Below, one piece after another: positions 6,325 through 12,468 of a stretch of DNA of 15,778 nucleotides; position 1 is the first letter of the stretch; each line of letters begins with the position of its first letter. Under the pieces are notes generated by a model, which was not told where the DNA came from, ran no database searches, and was given only the letters and a program-made list of their open reading frames with translations. The position numbers and the translations under genes are program-made. The stretch comes from Parcubacteria group bacterium GW2011_GWC1_41_7 (GTDB taxonomy: Bacteria; Patescibacteriota; Minisyncoccia; UBA6257; HR35), in assembly GCA_000997465.1 (NCBI GenBank), contig LCBW01000012.1, positions 1-15,778 of the forward strand, read 5' to 3'.

Positions 6325-6330
6325 ATTATA
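6325..6330 (-). promoter_or_regulatory. -10 box (TATAAT, extended) probably driving the CofE-like gene
   Basis: The minus strand reads TTGGTATAAT, a consensus -10 with upstream extension, just past the stop of the 179-residue gene. It would start a transcript covering the 22-codon ORF and the ligase. The -35 is weak. Confidence 0.5.
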
Positions 6331-6355
6331 CCAAAAAATACGATTCTGTATAGTC

Positions 6356-6895
6356 TTATACACCCGCTTGTATTGCCTCAATTCGCCAATCAATAAGATC
6401 TTCAACCCACACATCTTTTGTAAGTTTATGTGCTCCATCCATTTTTTTAACCTCCACATGGCTATCTAAACTATAGGGAGTTCTCTCTAATATCCAATCA
6501 GTTTCCAAATCTCCCTGCCCTTTTTTTCTGCGAACTACAACACTCGCACCCTTTTCCAGTGCCATAAAAATACTTTGTCTACTATATCCCAATCTTACTT
6601 CTTCTGCCATTTCGTCTGCTTCTTTTTGCAGTTCTTCTTCTGCTGGATTTTGCATCCGCAAAAATTCATCAACGGAAAGATAATACTTTCCTGTATGTTG
6701 ACCCTCAAGAGAATCTGGGCTTTCCTGTAGATGAATTTGGGCGCTAGGTGGGTCTCCCCTGCTATAGTCCCAAAAATAAACGCACCGTGGATTTTTCGGA
6801 TTGCGCACTTGTTGGCCTCTTTGAAACGTTTGGCCCTCAACGTGAAAAACCTCTGGTCCCTTTCTTTTTCCAAATCTCTCGGGAAAAAATCGCAT
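6356..6895 (-). CDS. hypothetical protein, 179 residues
   Basis: No family recognised. The protein is soluble, with no signal peptide. It begins with a basic stretch (MRFFPERFGKRKG) and continues with a Tyr/Trp-containing part (RCVYFWDYSRGDPP), an acidic helical region around residues 81-100 (NPAEEELQKEADEMAEEVRLGY), then VVVRRKKGQGDLETDWILER and a C-terminus rich in Val/Asp/Trp (KLTKDVWVEDLIDWRIEAI). The last part could be a small beta domain with a helix. The start at 6895 is supported by TATATT at 6903-6908, 7 bases upstream, as in other leaderless genes here. Codon use matches the surroundings. It is followed by the promoter of the CofE-like gene. Confidence 0.7.
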   Translation of the reverse strand: MRFFPERFGKRKGPEVFHVEGQTFQRGQQVRNPKNPRCVYFWDYSRGDPPSAQIHLQESPDSLEGQHTGKYYLSVDEFLRMQNPAEEELQKEADEMAEEVRLGYSRQSIFMALEKGASVVVRRKKGQGDLETDWILERTPYSLDSHVEVKKMDGAHKLTKDVWVEDLIDWRIEAIQAGV

Positions 6896-6902
6896 GGATA
6901 AA

Positions 6903-6908
6903 AATATA
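6903..6908 (-). promoter_or_regulatory. -10-like box (TATATT) before the 179-residue gene
   Basis: TATATT ends 7 bases before the ATG at 6895. The surrounding DNA is very AT-rich, so chance matches are easy; support comes from the same spacing at other genes in the window. Confidence 0.35.
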
Positions 6909-6915
6909 TAATTAA

Positions 6916-7158
6916 TTATGAAATTAAATGCTTTTTCGTAAAAGCATACCCTGAACTAGATTTTAAATATTTTTCAAATTGCAATGCCATTTTTTTCTGA
7001 TAAAATCCACAGAATCAGATCAATGCATACGGGATATGAAATCTAGTAGAAGTAACTAACCCATTATTATGTTGCATAAGACGATTCTTTATGTTTAATG
7101 TTACCCCAATATAACGAATATTATCTTTTTTACTGTACAAAATATATACAAAATACAT
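6916..7158 (-). pseudogene. GIY-YIG nuclease domain protein interrupted by in-frame TGA
   Basis: From ATG 7158 the frame reads MYFVYILYSKKDNIRYIGVT, the [FV]-Y-I-L with Y-I-G of GIY-YIG domains, then NIKNRLMQHNNGLVTST (conserved Arg, and His in Q-H-N-x-G) and IPYALI, then TGA (7015-7017). The same frame continues FCGFYQKKMALQFEKYLKSS and SGYAFTKKHLIS to TAA at 6916. The second part matches the usual C-terminus (F-E-K-Y-L-K-S-[GS]-S-G-x-A-F-x-K-[RK]-[HR]-L), so the gene was 80 codons long. The TGA sits where relatives often have Trp, so one TGG-to-TGA change would explain it. The catalytic metal-binding Glu lies in the second part (FEKYL), so the truncated product should be inactive unless read through. 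TATAAT 7 bases upstream supports this start. Confidence 0.75.
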
Positions 7159-7165
7159 TAACGAT

Positions 7166-7171
7166 ATTATA
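7166..7171 (-). promoter_or_regulatory. -10 box (TATAAT) before the GIY-YIG gene
   Basis: TATAAT, preceded by TG, ends 7 bases before the ATG at 7158, which again implies a leaderless transcript. Confidence 0.5.
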
Positions 7172-7318
7172 CAGCCCCACTTCGCATAAAGCTCCGCGGG
7201 GCCACCACTTCGGTGGTATATAAAGATATTTTTTTTCAAAGGTGCCGTGCACCGCGAAGCCCTGCACTATGTATGCAGGGCGAAGTGGTGGAGATGGCGG
7301 AACGCGAGTGAGCTTCGA

Positions 7319-7358
7319 CACAATATAAAAACTCCCTTAAGGGAGTTTTTATATTGTG
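7319..7358. terminator. perfect 40-base palindrome, bidirectional terminator
   Basis: The two 20-base arms are exactly complementary. The core is CTCCC-TTAA-GGGAG, flanked by AAAAA on the left and TTTTT on the right, so an RNA from either strand forms a terminator hairpin with a U-run. It directly abuts the copy of the tmRNA 3' end. Confidence 0.6.
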
Positions 7359-7376
7359 GAGATGACGGGAATCGAC
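7356..7376 (-). repeat. second copy of the tmRNA 3' end (att-like direct repeat)
   Basis: The 21 bases TGTGGAGATGACGGGAATCGA recur identically at 7567-7587, where they form the 3' end of ssrA (acceptor 3' strand and T-arm). The copies are direct repeats 211 bases apart. tmRNA 3' ends are common integrase targets, and such duplications are the usual mark of an attachment site. A weaker third match (GGTGGAGATGGCGGAACGCGA) starts near 7287. Confidence 0.6.
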
Positions 7377-7521
7377 CACAACTCTCGCCTCGCCGTCGCT
7401 CGGCTCGGTCGTCGGCCGCCGCTCACATGTCTTGCCTACTGGAAAGACATGCTCCGCGCTTCGATTCCCACCACGCATACCATTCAAGGTATACGCTTCA
7501 TCTCACACTAAATATTATGCT

Positions 7522-7557
7522 CAAAAAAACCGCAAATATAATTATGCGGTTTTTTGA
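7522..7557 (-). terminator. intrinsic terminator of ssrA
   Basis: On the minus strand AAAAAACCGCA pairs with TGCGGTTTTTTT across a short AT loop, 10 bases downstream of the tmRNA 3' end. Outer AATATT/AATATT pairing (7511-7565) extends the stem. Confidence 0.8.
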
Positions 7558-7567
7558 ATAATATTTG

Positions 7568-7938
7568 TGGAGATGACGGGAATCGAACCCGCGTCGAAAA
7601 AATAGTTACAAAACACGTCTCCTGGCGCATCGAATTTTGTATAGCTTTACCTGCTGAAAAATTCGCAAAAAACAAGTAAAGCGGCATAGCTTGTTTTTCG
7701 TATACAGGACCGACTGCCAGTGTCCTATATCTTATCCGGGAAATGATATGCCCCAACTAATGAACCTCCCGGAAATGTTCAAAAGCGGAGCCGCTTAGAG
7801 GCACTAGTTATGCGTAAGCGTATGCAACTTGTTTGTTTGCATGTATTGGTTTCCTTTGCATATGTTTTACGGCTACAGCGAAGGATTAGCCGGCCAGCAG
7901 TGAATTGCGTCTACTTCCCCTCAAAGCCGATCATCCCC
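7568..7938 (-). ncRNA. ssrA: transfer-messenger RNA (tmRNA)
   Basis: tmRNA rescues stalled ribosomes by acting first as alanyl-tRNA and then as a short mRNA. The 5' end GGGGATGATCGGCTTTGAGG and the 3' end CGGGTTCGATTCCCGTCATCTCCA form the tRNA-like domain: GGGGATG pairs with CATCTCC (one G-U), and the T-arm carries GGTTCGATTCC. The one-piece gene is about 371 bases. The tag frame GCA-AAC-AAA-CAA-GTT-GCA-TAC-GCT-TAC-GCA-TAA (7840-7808) encodes ANKQVAYAYA. CCA is not encoded (ACA follows), so it must be added. Several short stems between the tag and the 3' domain suit the pseudoknots. It lies 84 bases downstream of smpB with its own promoter, and a strong terminator follows. Confidence 0.95.
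7808..7840 (-). other. tmRNA proteolysis-tag reading frame (ANKQVAYAYA)
   Basis: The resume codon is GCA at 7840-7838 and the stop is TAA at 7810-7808, followed by CTAG. The tag starts with A-N, as in many bacteria, and ends A-Y-A-Y-A where E. coli has A-L-A-A. The small hydrophobic C-terminal residues fit recognition by ClpXP-type or Lon proteases. Confidence 0.85.
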
Positions 7939-7954
7939 ATTGAATTGTTTTGAT

Positions 7955-7982
7955 AGTATACCATAAATTTAAAAAAACGCAA
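7955..7982 (-). promoter_or_regulatory. promoter of ssrA
   Basis: TTGCGT (7982-7977) and TATACT (7960-7955) are 16 bases apart on the minus strand. The mature 5' end is 16 bases past the -10, leaving a short leader for RNase P to remove. Confidence 0.55.
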
Positions 7983-8022
7983 AGTGTATACGATATACTG
8001 CATGCTCACATACATACAGCGT

Positions 8023-8478
8023 TTATGTTGTGCGTTTTATTGCGCGCTCTTTTTCCCTATCAAAATCACGTTTTTTTATTTTTTCTCGTTTTTCGTATTT
8101 TTTTAATCCTTTTGCAAGTGCAATTTCTACCTTTATAAGCCCCTTAGAACTAAATACTTTCAAAGGAATAACCGTCAGTCGTTCCTGCTGCATTTTTTGA
8201 GCCAAGTGCCTGATTTCTCGTTTTGTCAAAAGTAACCTCCGCGGACGCTTTTCTGCATAATACTCCGGAACATTTGCCGCCTGATAGGGTGGAATAAGAA
8301 AATCAATTAAAAATATCTCTCCCTTTTTATAGGTTACATACGCCCCCCGCAAACTTCCCCTTCCTGATTTTATGGCTTTTACTTCATGCCCAAACAATTC
8401 AATGCCCCCGGTATATTTTTGCAGCAATTCATATGATCGCGCGCCGTCCGGGTTGTGGATAGCGGAAGGACTATTCAT
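8023..8478 (-). CDS. smpB: SsrA-binding protein SmpB
   Basis: SmpB binds the tRNA-like domain of tmRNA and places it in the empty A site of stalled ribosomes. The 151-residue protein has the family pattern: HNPDGARSYELLQKYTGGIELFGHEVKAIKSGRGSLRGAYV (residues 8-48, with the E-V-K-[SA]-[IL]-[KR]-x-G core), then FLIDFLIPPYQAANV, RPRRLLLTKREIRHL and LTVIPLKVFSSKGLIKVEIALAKGLKKYEKRE. The basic C-terminal tail (KKRDFDREKERAIKRTT) is the part that fills the mRNA channel in known structures. ssrA is the next gene downstream on the same strand, so both parts of trans-translation are together. It is divergent from ftsK. No Shine-Dalgarno is seen at the start. Confidence 0.95.
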   Translation of the reverse strand: MNSPSAIHNPDGARSYELLQKYTGGIELFGHEVKAIKSGRGSLRGAYVTYKKGEIFLIDFLIPPYQAANVPEYYAEKRPRRLLLTKREIRHLAQKMQQERLTVIPLKVFSSKGLIKVEIALAKGLKKYEKREKIKKRDFDREKERAIKRTT

Positions 8479-8546
8479 GGGAAGTATGACGTTATTGCCT
8501 ATTGTGATAAAAGTTAATTGGAATACTTCACGTTATAATACTGATA

Positions 8547-8552
8547 TATAAT
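8547..8552 (+). promoter_or_regulatory. -10 box (TATAAT) before ftsK
   Basis: A consensus TATAAT ends 11 bases before the ftsK ATG; another TATAAT is at 8534-8539. No good -35 is placed at 17 bases from either. The leader would be very short or absent. Confidence 0.45.
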
Positions 8553-8563
8553 ATCGAACGTTT

Positions 8564-10687
8564 ATGAAAAAAGAAGATCCAAAACAAAATAAACTCTCTT
8601 CTCACTATATTATCAAGGATTTTATCGGATTGCTCTTTATCTTCGCGTCTGTTGTCATCTTACTCGCTGAATTTCACAAAGCAGGAAGCATCAGCGCTCC
8701 TATTCAAAGCGCCTTTACCTATCTTTTTGGCATTGTCTATATTTTATTCACGCTCCTGCTTGCCGCAATTGGGGTGTTTTTGATTCTGGATATGACTCGC
8801 GCGCGGCGCATCGTGCTTATTGCTTGCTGGACTGTCATCTTCCTCTCTATTGCGCTCTTTTTACAAATTCTCTTAAAAGATAGCGGGGTCATTGGACTAC
8901 AACTTTCCCGTATGGGAAACTATATTGGAGTTATTCCTTTAGTGGTTATTACCATTCTTATTGATTTAGTGGCCGCGAGCTTGCTTATTGATAAACCGCT
9001 TCGTGAGCTTCTTGCCTCTTTAAAAAATATTCGTCTCAAAAAAGAAAAATTGGAAATCAATACCTATGGAGATGATTCCGGAAAAATTTTGGTCAATAAT
9101 CAGCCCGGCACACTCCTTATAGAAGAATCGGAAACACAAAAAACACAAGAAGATGTTAAGGTGGGCACATTTAAAAAACCCGAAAACGAACGAAAAGATG
9201 ACATTCAAGTCAAAAAAGTCATTTCAAAAAGCAATTTTCATCTTCCACCACTTTCTCTGCTTGATAAGCGAGAGGATTCGCCCGACTCGGGAGACATTCG
9301 CAATAATATCCAGATCATCAAGCGGACGATGGAGAATTTCAAAATCCCGATTGAAATCGGCGAAATTACTGTCGGTCCGACCATCACTAGATACGGTATT
9401 AAACTTGCCGAAGGCATAAAGGTTGCAAAAATTTTAGCGCTCCAAAACGACCTTGCGCTTGCTTTGGCAGTTAATTCCATTCGTATTGAAGCGCCAATTC
9501 CCGGAAAATCTTTGGTTGGCATTGAAGTGCCAAATCGAAAAATCGCAAAAGTGCGCTTACGCAGCTTGGTTGAAGAAACAGAATTTCACGAAAGCGACGA
9601 TATGCTCTACTTCCCTATTGGACGCGTCGTTACTGGCGAGCCTTTCTTTGGGAACTTAGCAAAAATGCCACATATGCTTATTGCAGGAACCACGGGATCT
9701 GGAAAATCAATGTTTATTCATGCGGTGATTGCATCTATGCTTTTAAAAAACACACCTGAAACACTGAACCTTTTAATGATTGACCCAAAGCGTGTTGAAC
9801 TCATCCGCTACGAGAATCTTCCACATCTTTTAATGGATCCGATTTTGGATACGAAAAAAGTTGTTGCCGTCATGCAATGGCTTATTCGCGAGATGGAAGA
9901 TCGCTTTGTGGTATTTCAAGATAATAAAGCGCGGGATATTGACTCCTACAACAAAATTATGATGCAAAAGAAACAGCAATTGATGCCAAAGATTGTTTTG
10001 GTTATTGATGAAATGGCTGACCTTATGATGACCCATGGCGCGTCCATTGAGGCATCTATCATCCGCCTCACTCAAATGGCGCGCGCAACCGGTATTCATC
10101 TTATTTTGGCAACTCAGCGTCCGTCTGTGAATGTCATCACCGGTCTTATCAAAGCAAACGTTCCAAACCGCATCTGTTTCCGCGTTGCGTCTCAAGTTGA
10201 CTCCCGAACAGTTTTGGATTCTGCGGGAGCTGAAAAACTTTTAGGATCCGGGGATATGCTTTTTGTTTCAACAAATTCAGCAACACCACGCCGCATTCAA
10301 GCTCCGCTTATTTCCGAAAATGAATTGGAGCGTATTGTTGATTTTTGGATCCAACAGGGAGAAGGCGATATCGAACGCCCTGAAATCCGCCTTGATGATT
10401 TCGCGCGCAATGAAGTGGGGTCAATGGAGGGAGACGAAGAAGACGACGTACTCCTACAAGATGCGTATCGCCTCGTTGTTGAAACCGGAAAAGCATCGAC
10501 GTCATTTTTGCAGCGCAAGTTGAAGGTAGGATACGGACGCGCGGCGCGTCTTCTTGATATACTTGAAGAAAAAGGAGTAGTCGGACCACAAGAAGGAACA
10601 AAAGCACGCGAGGTACTGCTTCCAACGGACGCGTCCCTTGGACAGCCAGGCGAGCCAGTACACGATATTGATGAAGAGGAGATATAA
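8564..10687 (+). CDS. ftsK: DNA translocase FtsK
   Basis: FtsK is a septum-located ATP-driven motor that pumps chromosome ends apart before division. The 707-residue protein has four membrane helices in the first 150 residues and a short charged linker (about 150-240), far shorter than in E. coli. The motor follows: Walker A GTTGSGKS at about 375-382, PKRVEL after it, Walker B LVIDEMADL at about 478-486, then RLTQMARATGIHLILATQRPSV and IKANVPNRICFRVASQVDSRTVLD. The C-terminal gamma winged-helix (LVVETGKASTSFLQRKLKVGYGRAARLLDILE) would read orienting DNA sequences such as KOPS. The tail is acidic (DIDEEEI). The end overlaps the start of the Ig-like membrane gene by 17 bases; recA follows, so the three are probably co-transcribed. 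Confidence 0.95.
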   Translation: MKKEDPKQNKLSSHYIIKDFIGLLFIFASVVILLAEFHKAGSISAPIQSAFTYLFGIVYILFTLLLAAIGVFLILDMTRARRIVLIACWTVIFLSIALFLQILLKDSGVIGLQLSRMGNYIGVIPLVVITILIDLVAASLLIDKPLRELLASLKNIRLKKEKLEINTYGDDSGKILVNNQPGTLLIEESETQKTQEDVKVGTFKKPENERKDDIQVKKVISKSNFHLPPLSLLDKREDSPDSGDIRNNIQIIKRTMENFKIPIEIGEITVGPTITRYGIKLAEGIKVAKILALQNDLALALAVNSIRIEAPIPGKSLVGIEVPNRKIAKVRLRSLVEETEFHESDDMLYFPIGRVVTGEPFFGNLAKMPHMLIAGTTGSGKSMFIHAVIASMLLKNTPETLNLLMIDPKRVELIRYENLPHLLMDPILDTKKVVAVMQWLIREMEDRFVVFQDNKARDIDSYNKIMMQKKQQLMPKIVLVIDEMADLMMTHGASIEASIIRLTQMARATGIHLILATQRPSVNVITGLIKANVPNRICFRVASQVDSRTVLDSAGAEKLLGSGDMLFVSTNSATPRRIQAPLISENELERIVDFWIQQGEGDIERPEIRLDDFARNEVGSMEGDEEDDVLLQDAYRLVVETGKASTSFLQRKLKVGYGRAARLLDILEEKGVVGPQEGTKAREVLLPTDASLGQPGEPVHDIDEEEI

Positions 10688-11012
10688 TTCATTTTTTCAT
10701 CCCACAACGTATTTTTTTCTCGGGATCATTGCGCTCTTTCTTTTTCAATTTGTACGCGTTATTTTAAATCCGACTCTTGTCATCCTCTCTCCTGCAAGTA
10801 AAATTGCAAACGCAAAAGAAATTATGATTTCAGGAATCGCTAATCCGCAAAATACCGTGCAGATAAATGGAGGATCGGTGGTGCTTGATGAAAAAGGAAA
10901 TTTCCAAAAGCAAGCGCTTTTGAGAGAAGGAATTAATGAATTTACGGTCCAATCAAAAAATTTCTGGGGTATTACAAAAACAAAAACAATTAAATTAATT
11001 TTCAAACCTTAA
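10671..11012 (+). CDS. membrane-anchored Ig-like domain protein between ftsK and recA
   Basis: Translation from ATG 10671, inside the 3' end of ftsK, gives 113 residues. They comprise a basic N-terminus (MKRRYNSFFHPTTY), one membrane anchor (FFLGIIALFLFQFVRVIL), then an extracytoplasmic domain of about 75 residues. Its pattern (SGIANPQNTVQINGGSVVLD, then EKGNFQKQALLREGINEFTVQ and an ending like KTKTIKLIF) resembles small bacterial Ig-like/glucodextranase-B-like folds. An alternative in-frame start at 10638 would only lengthen the N-terminus. ATG-AAG-AGG overlaps ftsK out of frame, so translational coupling is likely. recA starts 5 bases after the stop. It may hold a partner at the envelope or septum, but that is inference from position. 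Confidence 0.7.
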   Translation: MKRRYNSFFHPTTYFFLGIIALFLFQFVRVILNPTLVILSPASKIANAKEIMISGIANPQNTVQINGGSVVLDEKGNFQKQALLREGINEFTVQSKNFWGITKTKTIKLIFKP

Positions 11013-11017
11013 ATATC

Positions 11018-12028
11018 ATGGCGGCAAAAAAGAAAAAAGTTGAGCATATCGGAAAAGCAGAATCATTGGAAGGATTTATGGATTCTCTCCAGAGAGAATT
11101 TGGGGAAGGAATTGTGATGACATTAGGAAGCGCCCAAAAAGTTGATGTTGATGCAATCCCTACCGGCTCACCATCGCTGGACGCCGCACTAGGGGTTGGT
11201 GGAATTCCAAAGGGACGAGTTGTTGAAATATACGGAGCAGAATCAAGCGGAAAGACAACTCTTGCTTTGGAGATTATTGCGCAAGCACAAAAACGAGGAG
11301 GAAACGTAGCGTTCATTGACGCAGAACATGCACTTGACCCAGAGTATGCAAAAAAAATCGGAGTTGATATAAAAAAAATGATTATCTCTCAGCCCGACTC
11401 AGGAGAAGAAGGGCTAAATCTTGTTGAGCGTATGGTAAAGTCATCTCTATTTGACGTCGTTGTTGTAGATTCAGTTGCGGCTCTTGTTCCCCGCACAGAG
11501 TTGGAAGGAGAAATCGGCGATCAATATATCGGATTACAAGCTCGCATGATGAGCCAAGCGCTTCGCAAACTCACCGGCATCATCTCAAAAACAAAAACAA
11601 CCGTTATTTTTCTTAACCAAACGCGCGCGCAAATCGGTATTATGTTTCCCGGAGCCGGAGATACCACTCCGGGTGGAAAAGCACTCAAATTTTTTGCGTC
11701 AGTTCGCATTGAATTGAAACGTATTGCACAAATAAAAAAAGGTGAAGTATCCATTGGAAATAAGGTACGCGCAAATATCAAAAAAAATAAAGTTGCCCCG
11801 CCCTTTAAGGTTGCTGAATTTGAAATCTATTTTAGCGAAGGCATTTCATTTGAAGGGGACTTATTGACCTTAGCTGAAAAAGCACAAATTGTAAAAAAAC
11901 TAGGAATGACCTATTCATATGGGGAAACAAAACTCGGCGGAAGTTTCCAAGCCGCCCGCGATTTTCTTAAAGAAAACCAAAAAATCTCAAAAGAAATCTA
12001 CAAAGAGATGCAAAAACACACGGTATAA
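11018..12028 (+). CDS. recA: recombinase RecA
   Basis: RecA forms filaments on single-stranded DNA and carries out strand exchange in repair. The 336-residue protein is full-length. It shows Walker A GAESSGKTT (73-81; A replaces the usual P at position 2), FIDAEHALDPEYA with the catalytic-region Glu, VVVDSVAALVPRTELEGEIGD (Walker B and loop L1 side), FLNQTRAQIG, the L2 loop MFPGAGDTTPGGKALKFFASVR, and a short C-terminal domain ending KEIYKEMQKHTV, lacking the acidic tail of E. coli RecA. MAW is shortened to a Lys-rich start (MAAKKKKVEHIGKAESLEGFMDSLQ). It is the last gene of the ftsK - Ig-like - recA unit. No LexA-like box is seen before it, as expected inside an operon. Confidence 0.97.
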   Translation: MAAKKKKVEHIGKAESLEGFMDSLQREFGEGIVMTLGSAQKVDVDAIPTGSPSLDAALGVGGIPKGRVVEIYGAESSGKTTLALEIIAQAQKRGGNVAFIDAEHALDPEYAKKIGVDIKKMIISQPDSGEEGLNLVERMVKSSLFDVVVVDSVAALVPRTELEGEIGDQYIGLQARMMSQALRKLTGIISKTKTTVIFLNQTRAQIGIMFPGAGDTTPGGKALKFFASVRIELKRIAQIKKGEVSIGNKVRANIKKNKVAPPFKVAEFEIYFSEGISFEGDLLTLAEKAQIVKKLGMTYSYGETKLGGSFQAARDFLKENQKISKEIYKEMQKHTV

Positions 12029-12050
12029 AAAAGTAAAAATCCTCTTTAAA

Positions 12051-12080
12051 AATACGAAGCACGAAATACGAAGCACGAAA
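12051..12080. repeat. tandem 14-base repeat, left flank of the four-helix gene
   Basis: AATACGAAGCACGA occurs twice in perfect tandem (12051-12064 and 12065-12078). The same motif recurs in reverse orientation on the other side of the four-helix-bundle gene at 12430-12456. Confidence 0.65.
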
Positions 12081-12087
12081 ATAAAAT

Positions 12088-12423
12088 ATGTATGATCTTG
12101 AGCAAAGAACCTTAGAATTTACAAAAAAGATAAATCGATACGTAAGCAGTTTGCCAAAAAATATTTCCAATATGGAAAATGGCAAACAACTTATCAGATC
12201 TGGTGGATCAGTTGGCGCAAATTATCGAGAAGCAAATGATAATTTAGGAAAAAACGATTTTCTTATGCGAATAAAAATATCGAGGAAAGAAGCAAAAGAA
12301 ACAATATTTTGGCTTGAACTTACAGAGCCTCTACAAGAAAATATCCCAATAAAACAAAATTTACTTCAAGAAGCCGAAGAATTAATGAAAATTTTTAGTG
12401 CAATATTAAAAAATTCAAAATAG
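12088..12423 (+). CDS. four-helix-bundle protein (S23/IVP family)
   Basis: The 111-residue sequence matches the small helical family first seen encoded within 23S rRNA intervening sequences. It has LEQRTLEFTKKINRYVSSLPKNISN in helix 1, IRSGGSVGANYREANDNLGKNDFLMRIKISRKEAKET (the signature R-S-[GS]-x-S-[VI]-x-A-N-x-x-E-A, then F-x-x-[KR]-[IL]-x-x-[AS]-x-[KR]-E-[AC]-x-E), IFWLEL in helix 3 and LLQEAEELMKIFSAIL in helix 4. The biochemical role is unknown. It lies between recA and the end of ssb, framed by related repeats in opposite orientation, which suggests the gene came as a cassette. No Shine-Dalgarno precedes ATG 12088. It could also be transcribed by read-through from recA. Confidence 0.85.
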   Translation: MYDLEQRTLEFTKKINRYVSSLPKNISNMENGKQLIRSGGSVGANYREANDNLGKNDFLMRIKISRKEAKETIFWLELTEPLQENIPIKQNLLQEAEELMKIFSAILKNSK

Positions 12424-12429
12424 TTTTTT

Positions 12430-12456
12430 GTGCTTCGTATTTCGAATTTCGTGCTT
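12430..12456. repeat. inverted copy of the flanking repeat, right side of the four-helix gene
   Basis: The reverse complement reads AAGCACGAAATTCGAAATACGAAGCAC (split here for reference: AAGCACGAAATTCG then AAATACGAAGCAC), sharing AATACGAAGCAC and AAGCACGAAA with 12051-12080. With the left flank it gives imperfect inverted repeats around the gene; its own TTCGAA centre is also self-complementary. Confidence 0.6.
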
Positions 12457-12468
12457 AGAATTTTATAC

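Larger units (their letters stand above)
7180..7510. repeat. gene-free, repeat-rich spacer between the GIY-YIG gene and tmRNA
   Basis: No gene is credible here. It contains three tight hairpins: ACCAC-TTCG-GTGGT near 7203-7216, GGTGC-CGT-GCACC near 7241-7253, and CCCTGCA/TGCAGGG near 7260-7280. It also has the 40-base palindrome at 7319-7358, the tmRNA 3'-end copy at 7356-7376, a locally GC-rich patch (7380-7425), a hairpin CATGTCTT/AAGACATG (7426-7451), and TCGATTCCC (7461-7469), the reverse complement of GGGAATCGA in the copy. It looks like the footprint of past insertions beside tmRNA. Confidence 0.6.

Noticed and set aside
6916..7158. UGA recoded as glycine as in Gracilibacteria/SR1
   Set aside because: The long conserved genes here contain no in-frame TGA, and the residue expected at this site is more like Trp than Gly.
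7356..7470. Possible tRNA gene with T-arm-like ends on both strands
   Set aside because: The T-arm-like parts do not pair with matching stems and no acceptor or anticodon stem can be drawn; a duplicated tmRNA end explains the match.
7236..7561. Open frames on both strands sharing a peptide
   Set aside because: The shared peptide arises from the 40-base palindrome; composition is not protein-like.
7508..7756. Minus-strand 82-codon open frame
   Set aside because: It lies within the tmRNA and its terminator.
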